This document shows, piece by piece, positions 8,962-17,452 of a stretch of DNA of 64,000 nucleotides; position 1 is the first letter of the stretch, and the number at the start of each line of letters is the position of its first letter. Under the pieces are notes generated by a model, which was given only the letters and a program-made list of their open reading frames with translations, made no database searches and was not told where the DNA came from. This DNA is from G020351775 sp039588335 (GTDB lineage: Bacteria; Gemmatimonadota; Gemmatimonadetes; Gemmatimonadales; GWC2-71-9). A program made the position numbers and the translations under genes. The DNA lies in the NCBI GenBank assembly GCA_039588335.1, contig JBDGZZ010000022.1, positions 4,922 through 68,921 of the forward strand, given 5' to 3'.

Positions 8962-10893
8962 ATGCGCGGACAGATATGCGTTCCCTTACTTGCGGGAATA
9001 CTACTACTGCCAGCCTCGCCACTTCATACCCAGGTATTTCCGGAATCGGACTCCGATACGACATGGTACACTGTGAATGGGAAGAGGCACGGCGTGAGCT
9101 TCTTCCCAGAGCATCGACACCCCGGCGTGCAATACGAAGCCAGTGAGACACTGACGTTCGATCGATACCACACCGCCAACGTCATGTACGAATGGCTCAA
9201 ACGTTGGGCGGAGCAGTATCCGAACATCTTGGAGCTGTACGAAGTTGGCAGGAGCTTCGAAGGCAGGCCGATTATGCAGGTGACCATAACAAACAAGGAG
9301 ACGGGCAGGGCAGAAGACAAACCGGCTGCGTTCTTCGAAGGAGGAAGACACAGCGGGGAGATCACTAGTAGTGAGTCAGTGCTGTGGCTAGCCAAGCATC
9401 TCCTGGAGAGCTACGGCACGGATGAAGCTATCACCGACCTCATCGACACGAAGGCGATATACCTCAAGCCTCAGAACAATCCTGATGGTTCGAACCTCTA
9501 TCTGAACACGGCACAATCGAACCGTAGTACACTGAGGCCACACGACAACGACCGCGATGGCTTGATCGACGAGGATCCGCCGGAAGATCTCGATGGTGAC
9601 GGAGTCATTTACCAGATTCGGTACCGCCCCGGTCTAGATGATGACGAAGAAGCCACGATGATTCTGGACGATCGCGATCCGTCGGGGCGTCTGATGCGAC
9701 GTGCGACGAATCCCGCTGAAGGTGAATGGATCGTCCTTTCTGAAGGCATAGACAACGATGGCGATGGTCGATTCAACGAGGATGGTATCGGAGGACTCGA
9801 TCTACATCGCAACTACCCTGAGAATTGGCGACCAGACGCCGGAGGAGACAAAACAGGTCGTGGTTACACGCAGTCTGGCGCCGGCGAGTTTCCCCTGAGC
9901 GAAACGGAAACGCGGGCAACCGTGCTGTGGGTCCTTTCACACCCGAACATATCCGTCGCCAACTCGATGGACACCAGAGTCCCGATGCACCTCCGGCCGC
10001 CTTCCACGTCGAAGAGTGCAGAACGCATGTATCCCGAGGACCTCGCGTACTATGTCTACTTCGACAGCGTAGGCATCGACGTCACGGGATATCCTTGGGC
10101 AGGCGACGTTTACGAAACGTATCGAACGCGTGTTCCCATCAATCCGTTCACCGGCGACTCAGCGCGGCCAAGTCCACTCTTCGGGCACAGTCCCGACTTT
10201 GGATACTGGTATTACGGGGCAATCTGGTACGGTGACGAACTGTGGAACGGCGGTGCCATGGAGGACTACAATGAAGACGGACTGCTGGATCAGGTCGACG
10301 CACTCACGTGGGATGACGAAGGCAATGGTGGAAACGGATTCCGCGAGTGGGAGCCGTTCGAGCATCCGACGCTGGGCCAGGTAGAGGTCGGAGGGTTCCA
10401 CCCCAAGTTCTTCTCCCAGAACGGCCCACCAGAGGAACTGGAGCGCTGGGCCCGCGGTCAGGCCTTGTTCAATCTACAGATGATGTTGCATTTGCCTCAG
10501 ATCGATGATGTCGCAGCGAACGTTCGCACACTGAGTGAGGACGGCGACAGCACTACCTATGAGATCACCGTGAGCTGGTCCAACAGCGGGCAGCTCCCCA
10601 CCGCACTACGTCAGGCGCAACTCGTCAAGATCGTCCGCGAGGACAGAGTACGGCTGGAATTCGACAACTCCTTCATGGACGATGAAGATCGCAAATTGAG
10701 GATCGTAACGCCGAGTCGGAGGGACAAGGTGGTTGGAGCTGGTTGGACGCAGCCTAGCGAATCGAAGTCGGTGACGTTCGAGGTACGGACCTACGGCATT
10801 CCGGGTGTCGAAGGAACCGTACATGTCATGTCTACCCGCGGCGGACTCGTGAAAGTACCGCTCGTGCTAGGTGAACCGGAGAGTTCTCAGTAG
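8962..10893 (+). CDS. Exported M14-family zinc carboxypeptidase-like protein with Ca-binding-like loops
   Basis: A 643-residue protein with a signal peptide (MRGQICVPLLAGILLLPAS...). The ATG at 8962 is set by AAGGAG at 8951-8956; an in-frame ATG at 8923 would put the signal peptide internally. The peptidase core has the first two M14 zinc ligands (H130 and E133 in GGRHSGE), the DLHRNYPENW substrate-binding segment around 290, and a candidate catalytic Glu at 426 (GDELWNGG). The place of the third zinc ligand, normally a His in an xHT context before LRPP, reads NSMDTRVPMHLRPP, so Asp337 stands there. Three DxDxDG-type acidic loops (195-205, 211-215, 264-274) and DYNEDG near 435 look like EF-hand-like calcium sites inserted in the domain. 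The C-terminal 150 residues are probably a beta-sandwich. Activity is uncertain. Confidence 0.82.
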   Translation: MRGQICVPLLAGILLLPASPLHTQVFPESDSDTTWYTVNGKRHGVSFFPEHRHPGVQYEASETLTFDRYHTANVMYEWLKRWAEQYPNILELYEVGRSFEGRPIMQVTITNKETGRAEDKPAAFFEGGRHSGEITSSESVLWLAKHLLESYGTDEAITDLIDTKAIYLKPQNNPDGSNLYLNTAQSNRSTLRPHDNDRDGLIDEDPPEDLDGDGVIYQIRYRPGLDDDEEATMILDDRDPSGRLMRRATNPAEGEWIVLSEGIDNDGDGRFNEDGIGGLDLHRNYPENWRPDAGGDKTGRGYTQSGAGEFPLSETETRATVLWVLSHPNISVANSMDTRVPMHLRPPSTSKSAERMYPEDLAYYVYFDSVGIDVTGYPWAGDVYETYRTRVPINPFTGDSARPSPLFGHSPDFGYWYYGAIWYGDELWNGGAMEDYNEDGLLDQVDALTWDDEGNGGNGFREWEPFEHPTLGQVEVGGFHPKFFSQNGPPEELERWARGQALFNLQMMLHLPQIDDVAANVRTLSEDGDSTTYEITVSWSNSGQLPTALRQAQLVKIVREDRVRLEFDNSFMDDEDRKLRIVTPSRRDKVVGAGWTQPSESKSVTFEVRTYGIPGVEGTVHVMSTRGGLVKVPLVLGEPESSQ

Positions 10894-11007
10894 AGAGATC
10901 GACTACAGAATTGGCGGGCAGAGAATCAGAGCCGAAGGGGCGACGCATTGCGTAGCCCGAACACCGAGAGGCAGAGGGGCAGACAAACCAACAATGGAGG
11001 CGATGTT

Positions 11008-11214
11008 ATGGCCCATCACGTCTACAAGAAGACTGAGATAGTTGGCACGTCGCCGACGAGTATCGAAGATGCCGTGACAACGGCGGTTGACCGAGCATCT
11101 AAGACCCTGCGCAACATGCGCTGGCTGGAAGTGAAGGAAATCCGAGGCCACATCGAGGACGACAAGCTGAGCCACTGGCAGGTCGTGATGCAGATCGGGT
11201 TTACGTTGGAGTAA
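11008..11214 (+). CDS. Dodecin family flavin-binding protein
   Basis: A 68-residue protein with the complete dodecin pattern: HHVYKKTEIVGTSP, SIEDAVTTAVDRASKTLRN and the C-terminal strand WQVVMQIGFTLE. Dodecins form hollow dodecamers that store or buffer flavins (or CoA in some lineages). The ATG at 11008 has GGAGG at 10996-11000 seven bases upstream; an in-frame ATG at 10948 would add a basic, unrelated leader. The tryptophan at the dimer interface used for flavin stacking is present in NMRWLEVKE. Confidence 0.92.
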   Translation: MAHHVYKKTEIVGTSPTSIEDAVTTAVDRASKTLRNMRWLEVKEIRGHIEDDKLSHWQVVMQIGFTLE

Positions 11215-11222
11215 AACAGGTA

Positions 11223-11321
11223 GCAGGGAGCAGGGAGCGGTTCACTCCTGGGGGAGCTGAGATCCAATCGCTGTTCCTAGGCTCTGCTCCCCGCTCCCGG
11301 CTCTTTGCTCCCTGCTCCCCG
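11223..11321. repeat. G/C-rich inverted repeat of GGGAGC units between dodecin and the BNR gene
   Basis: GGGAGCAGGGAGC at 11226-11238 is the exact reverse complement of GCTCCCTGCTCCC at 11307-11319. Between them is a further degenerate copy (GCTCTGCTCCCCGCTCCCGG at 11281-11300), and TTTT follows at 11322-11325. The structure separates convergent stops and could work as a bidirectional terminator. Its repetitive unit resembles dispersed intergenic repeats rather than an ordinary terminator. Confidence 0.6.
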
Positions 11322-11323
11322 TT

Positions 11324-14300
11324 TTAGAACATCCCCCCGATCACTCCATCCACCCTTGGCTGTAGGCGTTGCAGCCAATCCTCGAAGTACTGCAGTTGTG
11401 ATCTCTCATCGGCTGTGAACTCGCGGGGCCAATTGCTCACTTGGCCGTACAGGCGCGAAAGGCGGTTGCGGAGTTCAGTGAGAAGAGGCCGGATGGCCGC
11501 GATCTCCTCGGACACGGCAGTGTACTGGCTTGCTGAGTCTTCTGGCATGCCCTCGATCCGCTCCGCGATCTTGGATACGGTGTCGACAGTGACCAAATGT
11601 CTCCGCAGCAGCCCGGCGACGTATTGCACCTGCTCGTGCCAGCCCAATAACTCCGATTCGGCCACCGCAACACGTGGGTCCTGGAGTACGGTGACAGTCT
11701 GCTCCTGGCTGCTCTCACCTGTGGTGAGCCGTACCGTGTACACACCTGGGAGCACCCAAGGACCGGAGGGGCCCCGGTTCATTCCGGAGACGGGCATGGG
11801 CGGCCCCAGGTTCTCATACCTGAGGTTCCACAGTATGCGATTCACGCCTCCGGATGTCTGACTCCTCAGTCGACTCACCTGATCTCCAGCTGCGTCGAAG
11901 ACCGTCACTGTAACGTTGTCATCTTCGTTCTTCTCACGCAGGTAGTAGTCGATGATCGCCCCGGGTGGCTGATTCTGGCCTCGGAATATCATGTCGCCGG
12001 TATGGCCGCGCTCGCCGCCATAACGAATCATCCGAATGGGCTCTATGCCGAACAGATGAGCATCCGATGCGAGTACCGCGGGCGTCGTTTCCTGCAGCGA
12101 GTTGATGTTGTCCAAGATCCATATGCCACGTCCGTGAGTTCCCACAACTAGGTCGTTGTCGCGGGGGTGCACAACGAGGTCATTGAACGCGAGGGTGGGC
12201 ATATTGCTCTTCAGTTCTATCCAATGGTCTCCCCCATCGTTGGTGTAGAAGAGACCCAGCTCCGTACCGAGATAGACAACCTGGGCGTTACGCGGATCTT
12301 CTCGCACCGTACGCAGGACGCGATCTGCCGGAAGGTCGCCCGTGATGGACGTCCACGTGTTGCCGTTGTCGTTTGACTGGAACAGGTAGTTGGCGAAATC
12401 ATCATTCCGGTAGTTGTTGACGGCGACGTAGACTCTTCCTTCGACAAATCGTGAGGGTTCGATTCCGGAAATCCAGGAAGAGGACGGCAGTCCGGGCACA
12501 GCGTCAGTCACGTTGTTCCAGGTTGCCCCATCGTCGAGGGACACTTGCAGGTTACCATCGTCTGTGCCGGCGTACAGAAGACCTTGCCTCACCGGCGACT
12601 CGACAATTGCAGTCAGCGTCGGGTAATAGGGAATGCCGTCGTCAAGCGAAAGCGTCGTGTCGTGTGCCCGTTCTCCCATGAGCGGCAGTTCTCGACGGTT
12701 GACGCCGGTTGTGAGATCTCCCAGTGACACCCAGGTATCCCCGCGATCGGTGCTCTTCCAAGCCTGGTTGGTGCCCGCATAGATGGTGTTGTTGTCATGC
12801 GGTGAGATGTAGAACGGGCCGTCCCAGTTTGCCGGGGCCATCGCGTTGCCCAACTCGGGTTCTGGCGTTCCCGGGCCCCAAGCATCCCAATTTCTGCGGG
12901 CGCCTATTGCACCGCGAGGAGCATCGGGTCGGATCCAGGCGCGGGCCCCGCTTGCGAGGTCGACGCGCGAGAGACCGAGATACTGGGACTCGGTGTAAAG
13001 AGTGCGGTTGTCAGTCGTGTCCACGAGGTTGAGGAAACCATCCCCGCCACCCGTCTTGATCCAGTCTTGGAACAGAATACCCTCTGCTCGGAACGTGGTG
13101 CTCGGACCCATCCAGCTTCCGTTGTCCTGAAGTCCACCGTATACCCAGTAAGGCTCCCTCATATCGACAGTCACACGGTAGAATTGGCTCACGGGCAGGT
13201 TCGTTACGTAGAGCCAGGTCACACCGCGATCGTAGGAGATGCCGAGTCCTCCATCGTCTGCCTTCATCACATGGCGTGAATCATGCGCACTCACCCACAC
13301 CAGTCTGTCGTCTCCGTGCAGCGACTGTCGTGCAGGCCGAAAAGTCTTCCCACCGTCATCAGAATAGCTGTAGGTGTTCACCATGTAGATGCGCTGGTCG
13401 TCGTTGGGGTCGACAAGCGGTTGACTGGCGTACATCGGACGAGGGTTCCAGTCGCTCATGAACTCCCAGGTTTCGCCCTTATCTTCCGAGCGATAAACGC
13501 CGGCCCTGCGTTCTCCGTAGGCCGTTGAAGCGTTGTAACGATACCCTTGCTCGACGGATATGTAGACGATGTTGGGATCGGACCTGTAGATTGATATGCC
13601 GATGCGGCCCTTGTCTCCCTGAGGAAGATCGTTGGTCAACTCACGCCAATTCCGGCCGCCGTCGGTCGATTTGTAGAGTCCGCTCCCAGGCCCGCCACCG
13701 TTGAAGCCGTATGGTCTCCGTCGTCTCTGGTACATGGCCGCATACATCGTGGTCGGGTCCAGTGGGTCGATCGCGACGTCAACGGCTCCTGTGTTCTCGT
13801 CTACATGCAGCACCCGAGTCCAGGAAGTGCCTCCGTCCTCTGACATATAGAGGCCGCGCTCTTCGCTTGGACCCCAGAGGTGACCCATGGCAGCGACGAA
13901 CACGATGTCCGGGTGGGTCGGGTGCAGCACGATCCGCCCGATATGGTGACTGTCCTCTAGTCCCATGTTGGTCCACGTAGCGCCACCGTCCGTGGACTTG
14001 TACGCCCCGTTTCCCCATGATGAGCTTTGGCGGCTAGCCCGCTCACCCGTGCCCACCCAGACCACACTCGTGTCGAGCTGGTGAACGGTCACGTCCCCGA
14101 CCGAATGCGTGGCCTCACGGTGGAACACCGGCGTGAACGTGATCCCGTTATTCCCAGTCTTCCAGACGCCACCGGTGGCAGAGGCCACGTAGAACGTGTA
14201 TGGGTTTGACTCGACCACAGCGAGATCGACGATACGGCCGCTCATTGTAGCAGGTCCGATCTCGCGAAACCGTAGGTTGGAGAAGGCCTGCTCGGTTGTG

Positions 14301-14383
14301 GACTGGGCCTCTATGGTGGAGGCCAAGGACACCGCCAGACACGTGGCGAGGCCGATCCGGATGTATGCAACGTGACGCTTCAT
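11324..14383 (-). CDS. Exported BNR/Asp-box repeat protein (sortilin/VPS10-like beta-propellers)
   Basis: A 1019-residue secreted protein with a signal peptide (MKRHVAYIRIGLATCLAVSLAST...EAQ). About ten Asp-box motifs of the S-x-D-x-G-x-T-W type recur over residues 80-720: KSTDGGATW, MSEDGGTSW, KSTDGGRNW, RSEDKGETW, YSDDGGKTF, ISYDRGVTW, KSTDRGDTW, VSLDDGATW, QSNDNGNTW and YTNDGGDHW. This makes two stacked beta-propellers likely, as in VPS10/sortilin or xyloglucanase-type folds. A Gly/Pro region (PPGAIIDYYL) and a C-terminal helical domain of about 120 residues follow. Such proteins are expanded in Gemmatimonadota and Acidobacteriota, and their substrates are unknown. GGAGG stands about 12 bases before the ATG. 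The gene is flanked on both sides by CTCCC-type repeats. Confidence 0.85.
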   Translation of the reverse strand: MKRHVAYIRIGLATCLAVSLASTIEAQSTTEQAFSNLRFREIGPATMSGRIVDLAVVESNPYTFYVASATGGVWKTGNNGITFTPVFHREATHSVGDVTVHQLDTSVVWVGTGERASRQSSSWGNGAYKSTDGGATWTNMGLEDSHHIGRIVLHPTHPDIVFVAAMGHLWGPSEERGLYMSEDGGTSWTRVLHVDENTGAVDVAIDPLDPTTMYAAMYQRRRRPYGFNGGGPGSGLYKSTDGGRNWRELTNDLPQGDKGRIGISIYRSDPNIVYISVEQGYRYNASTAYGERRAGVYRSEDKGETWEFMSDWNPRPMYASQPLVDPNDDQRIYMVNTYSYSDDGGKTFRPARQSLHGDDRLVWVSAHDSRHVMKADDGGLGISYDRGVTWLYVTNLPVSQFYRVTVDMREPYWVYGGLQDNGSWMGPSTTFRAEGILFQDWIKTGGGDGFLNLVDTTDNRTLYTESQYLGLSRVDLASGARAWIRPDAPRGAIGARRNWDAWGPGTPEPELGNAMAPANWDGPFYISPHDNNTIYAGTNQAWKSTDRGDTWVSLGDLTTGVNRRELPLMGERAHDTTLSLDDGIPYYPTLTAIVESPVRQGLLYAGTDDGNLQVSLDDGATWNNVTDAVPGLPSSSWISGIEPSRFVEGRVYVAVNNYRNDDFANYLFQSNDNGNTWTSITGDLPADRVLRTVREDPRNAQVVYLGTELGLFYTNDGGDHWIELKSNMPTLAFNDLVVHPRDNDLVVGTHGRGIWILDNINSLQETTPAVLASDAHLFGIEPIRMIRYGGERGHTGDMIFRGQNQPPGAIIDYYLREKNEDDNVTVTVFDAAGDQVSRLRSQTSGGVNRILWNLRYENLGPPMPVSGMNRGPSGPWVLPGVYTVRLTTGESSQEQTVTVLQDPRVAVAESELLGWHEQVQYVAGLLRRHLVTVDTVSKIAERIEGMPEDSASQYTAVSEEIAAIRPLLTELRNRLSRLYGQVSNWPREFTADERSQLQYFEDWLQRLQPRVDGVIGGMF

Positions 14384-14487
14384 TTAGGGGGGATACCTCC
14401 GTTGCCGTGAACGGGTGTAACGGCCTTGGGGTCGATGGGCCTCAAGGTATCGCACCGGCACCCTCGGGGGTAGCCGCGAATGCCTCT

Positions 14488-14546
14488 GACCGGTAGGTAC
14501 CGCTCCCAGCTCCCGCTCCCCTGTCGGAATCGCTTTCGACCGGTAG
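14488..14546. repeat. CTCCC-rich tract inside a 9-bp direct repeat upstream of the M14 gene
   Basis: GACCGGTAG occurs at 14488-14496 and again at 14538-14546, 50 bases apart. Between them is GCTCCCAGCTCCCGCTCCCC (14502-14521), closely related to the CTCCC units at 11281-11320 on the far side of the BNR gene. It sits in the divergent region between the BNR gene and the next M14 gene. Role unknown. Confidence 0.45.
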
Positions 14547-14599
14547 ATTCCCCTCGATTCGCAAGTCCCGCACGCAGCGTAATAACCAGGGAGGATCCG

Positions 14600-17407
14600 A
14601 TGAGCCGCCGGAGCCTAGGCGTCGCCTTGGCTGGTGTTGCCATCTTTGGAACATGGCACGCTTCGCCAGTCAGTGCGCAGTCCCACGACTCGACGTATGC
14701 CGCCAGAATCAGTGAATACACCACCGACGATCGTTTCATCAATGAACTGGTGGACCATCTGCCACTGTCGGCGGAGGTGCCGTCGCCCATGGATCATTTC
14801 GGCACGATCATAGGGGCGCCCGACATTCTTCATACAACAACCGACATCTACGGTTACATGAGGGCTCTGGAATCGGCTTCGTTGCGGGTAGCGGTCCGGG
14901 CAATCGGGAAGACCGAAGAGAACCGTGACATGATAGAGGTCGTGATCGCGGACGAGAATACGATCGCTGATTTGGAGCGCTATCGGGGCTACCTCAATGC
15001 GATTGCCGACCCCCGTGGGATCAGTGACGAAGAGGCACAAGCACTTCTGGCAGATGCGAAGCCGGTCTATTACGTGATGGCTGGCCTGCATTCTCCCGAG
15101 ACCGGCCCCCCCGAGATGGTGATGGAACTAGCGTACCGGCTTGCGGTCGAGGAATCGTCATTCATCCGGGCCATTAGAGACAACGTCATCGTGGTCATCT
15201 TGCCCGTGGCAGAGCCTGACGGGCGCGACCGGATGGTAGATGCTTACCGGTACAAGAAAGCGAATCGTGAAGTTGGTCCGTCCCTGCGGTATTGGGGTAA
15301 GTACGTCGCTCATGACAACAACCGCGATGGCTATGGCCTGGGGCTGGCATTGACTCGCAACGTGTTGGGGTCGTTCATGCACTGGAAGCCCACCGTGATG
15401 CACGATCTGCATGAGTCGGGATACTTCCTCTACGTATCGACTGGGACTGGCCCGTACAATCAGGAAATAGATGCACTGACGATAGACGAGTGGCACAACA
15501 TAGCGCACGAAGAAGTGACGCAGCTGACCAAATACGGCATGCCAGGAGTATGGACACACGCGTTCTACACCGGATGGGCTGCCAACTACCTGTCTTGGAT
15601 TGCAAACACACGCAACAGCATTGGCCGCTTCTACGAGACTCTGGGTAACGGGGGAGCCGATACCCGGGAACGCGAACTACCTGCCCGTGCGACGTCTAGA
15701 GAGTGGTATCGCCCGAGTCCGCCGTTGGAGAAAGTGACGTGGTCACTGAGGAACAACACCAATTACATGCAGAGTGGAGTCCTAGTTGCACTCAAGTACG
15801 CTGCGGACAATCGCGAGGACTTCGTGGAGAACTTCTACCTACGAGGAAAGCGAGCGGTCGAGCGTGGCCGGACGGAGGCTCCATTCGCCTGGGTGATCCC
15901 GCAAGGACAGCGGCGGCCGACGGCGGCGGCCAACCTGGCCAACCTCATGCTGCAGCAGGGAGTTGAGTTACATGTAGCGGAGCGGGAGCTCGAATGGTTC
16001 TCTGACTCTGCTGCGGACGAGCGGAGTACAGCAGCAGAAGGGTCGTTTGTGATTCGCATGGATCAGCCGTACCGCACCGTGGTACAGGTCCTGTTTGGTG
16101 AGCAGGAGTTCCCGAGCGGTGCGACTCCACCCTACGATGATGTGGGCTGGACGCTTCCGTATCTCCATGGAGTGGAGGCAATTCCGGTAGCTGATTCGAG
16201 CATTCTGGAAGCCAGAATGCGGCCGCTTGCAGAGCCGGTGGCCCACAGCGGCAGATTCGAGGGTAAGAATCGTTCCTACTACCTGGTCAACAACACCACC
16301 GACGACAATGTCACCATGTTCAGATTCCGGCTGGGTGACGTTCAGATGGAGGCCGCGGAACAGGAATTCGTGATCGACGACCGTACCTATAGCAGCGGGA
16401 GTCTCATCATTCGGTCAGAGGGAAACGCACAAGAGGTCGTAGAACGAGTGGAGGCCGTTGCCGAGGACCTTGGGATCGAGGTGACGGGTGTACGGGACCG
16501 TCCGGCTGTGAGCACTCACGACCTGGATGTCCCACGGATAGCTCTGGTGCACACGTGGGTGTCGACTCCGCAGGATGCAGGATGGTGGCGTCTCACCTTC
16601 GACCGATTCGAGATTCCCTATAGCTATCTCTCAGAGCAGGATCTGGCGGTGAACGATCTGAGTGAGTTCGATGTCGTGATCATGCCCAATCACCGGGCGA
16701 GTCCCCAGAACCTGGTGAGCGGTACCACGGTAGTCGGTGATCCGATTCCCTGGCAAAGAACGGACGAGTACTCGGCCATCGGGATCATTGACGAGACTTC
16801 AGATTTGAGGCAGGGAATGGGATATGAGGGCCTGAAGAACCTCAAATCCTTCGTGGAACGGGGAGGCGTGTTCATTACTGAGGGGAGCGCAGCAGCCTTT
16901 CCGATCCACATGGCCATAACGCGACGGGTGAGTATCAGAGCACCGCGTCAACTAGTCGCTCGTGGCTCGGTGCTCAAGACCAGCGTGGAAGACGATACGA
17001 GTCCGATCGTGTACGGGTATCCGGAGTCTGTCGGAGCCTATTTCAGCTCGCAGCCCGTATTTCAGGTGGACAAGAACGACGGTGGTACGAGCTCACCCGA
17101 ATGGCTACGGGACGAGGTATGGGAAAAAGAGATCCCACGGGTCGTATTGAGTTTCGCGGAGAAGGACGTGCTCATGAGTGGTATGCTGAGTGGCGAGAGT
17201 GAGATTGCCGGCACACCGGCAATCGTAGACGTACCCGTGGGGCAGGGACACGTAGTGCTGTTCGCTATCAGGCCATTCTGGCGTCTGGAGACATTCGGCA
17301 GTCACGCATTCGTGTTCAACACGATGCTTCACTGGAACGACCTTCGTGTGGGGTGGCCCACACGTCCGGTCGAGGAGGAAGATGAAACGGTAGCTGGAGG
17401 TCGATAG
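14600..17407 (+). CDS. Large exported M14-family zinc carboxypeptidase
   Basis: A protein of 935 residues starting at the ATG at 14600, with AGGGAGG at 14588-14594. The signal peptide (SLGVALAGVAIFGTW...VSAQ) is cleaved after SAQ or nearby. The M14 catalytic domain occupies roughly residues 60-420. Zinc ligands are H164 and E167 (GLHSPETGPPE) and H271 (MHDLHESG), and the VAHDNNRDG segment lies between them. The second half (about 500-935) has no zinc motif. It contains an alpha/beta segment (IALVHTWVS...DVVIMPNHRAS...GGVFITEGSA) like a class I glutamine-amidotransferase/DJ-1 fold, as in other large peptidases of this group. Probably periplasmic or secreted peptide degradation. Confidence 0.85.
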   Translation: MSRRSLGVALAGVAIFGTWHASPVSAQSHDSTYAARISEYTTDDRFINELVDHLPLSAEVPSPMDHFGTIIGAPDILHTTTDIYGYMRALESASLRVAVRAIGKTEENRDMIEVVIADENTIADLERYRGYLNAIADPRGISDEEAQALLADAKPVYYVMAGLHSPETGPPEMVMELAYRLAVEESSFIRAIRDNVIVVILPVAEPDGRDRMVDAYRYKKANREVGPSLRYWGKYVAHDNNRDGYGLGLALTRNVLGSFMHWKPTVMHDLHESGYFLYVSTGTGPYNQEIDALTIDEWHNIAHEEVTQLTKYGMPGVWTHAFYTGWAANYLSWIANTRNSIGRFYETLGNGGADTRERELPARATSREWYRPSPPLEKVTWSLRNNTNYMQSGVLVALKYAADNREDFVENFYLRGKRAVERGRTEAPFAWVIPQGQRRPTAAANLANLMLQQGVELHVAERELEWFSDSAADERSTAAEGSFVIRMDQPYRTVVQVLFGEQEFPSGATPPYDDVGWTLPYLHGVEAIPVADSSILEARMRPLAEPVAHSGRFEGKNRSYYLVNNTTDDNVTMFRFRLGDVQMEAAEQEFVIDDRTYSSGSLIIRSEGNAQEVVERVEAVAEDLGIEVTGVRDRPAVSTHDLDVPRIALVHTWVSTPQDAGWWRLTFDRFEIPYSYLSEQDLAVNDLSEFDVVIMPNHRASPQNLVSGTTVVGDPIPWQRTDEYSAIGIIDETSDLRQGMGYEGLKNLKSFVERGGVFITEGSAAAFPIHMAITRRVSIRAPRQLVARGSVLKTSVEDDTSPIVYGYPESVGAYFSSQPVFQVDKNDGGTSSPEWLRDEVWEKEIPRVVLSFAEKDVLMSGMLSGESEIAGTPAIVDVPVGQGHVVLFAIRPFWRLETFGSHAFVFNTMLHWNDLRVGWPTRPVEEEDETVAGGR

Positions 17408-17452
17408 ACCGCCAGCGGAAGGGTCCGGCGGCTGATTGCCCTCGAGCGACGA

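Noticed and set aside
9550..9790. DxDxDG loops read as dockerin repeats of a cellulosome-like system
   Set aside because: The spacing is irregular, the loops are embedded in the peptidase domain, and there is no cohesin or scaffoldin in the window.
11223..11321. CRISPR array from the repeated GGGAGC units
   Set aside because: Units are short, degenerate and without unique spacers of constant length; no cas gene nearby.
17408..17452. Terminator between the convergent M14 and desaturase genes
   Set aside because: Only an imperfect CCGCC/GGCGG pairing with mismatches and no T-tract; too weak to list.
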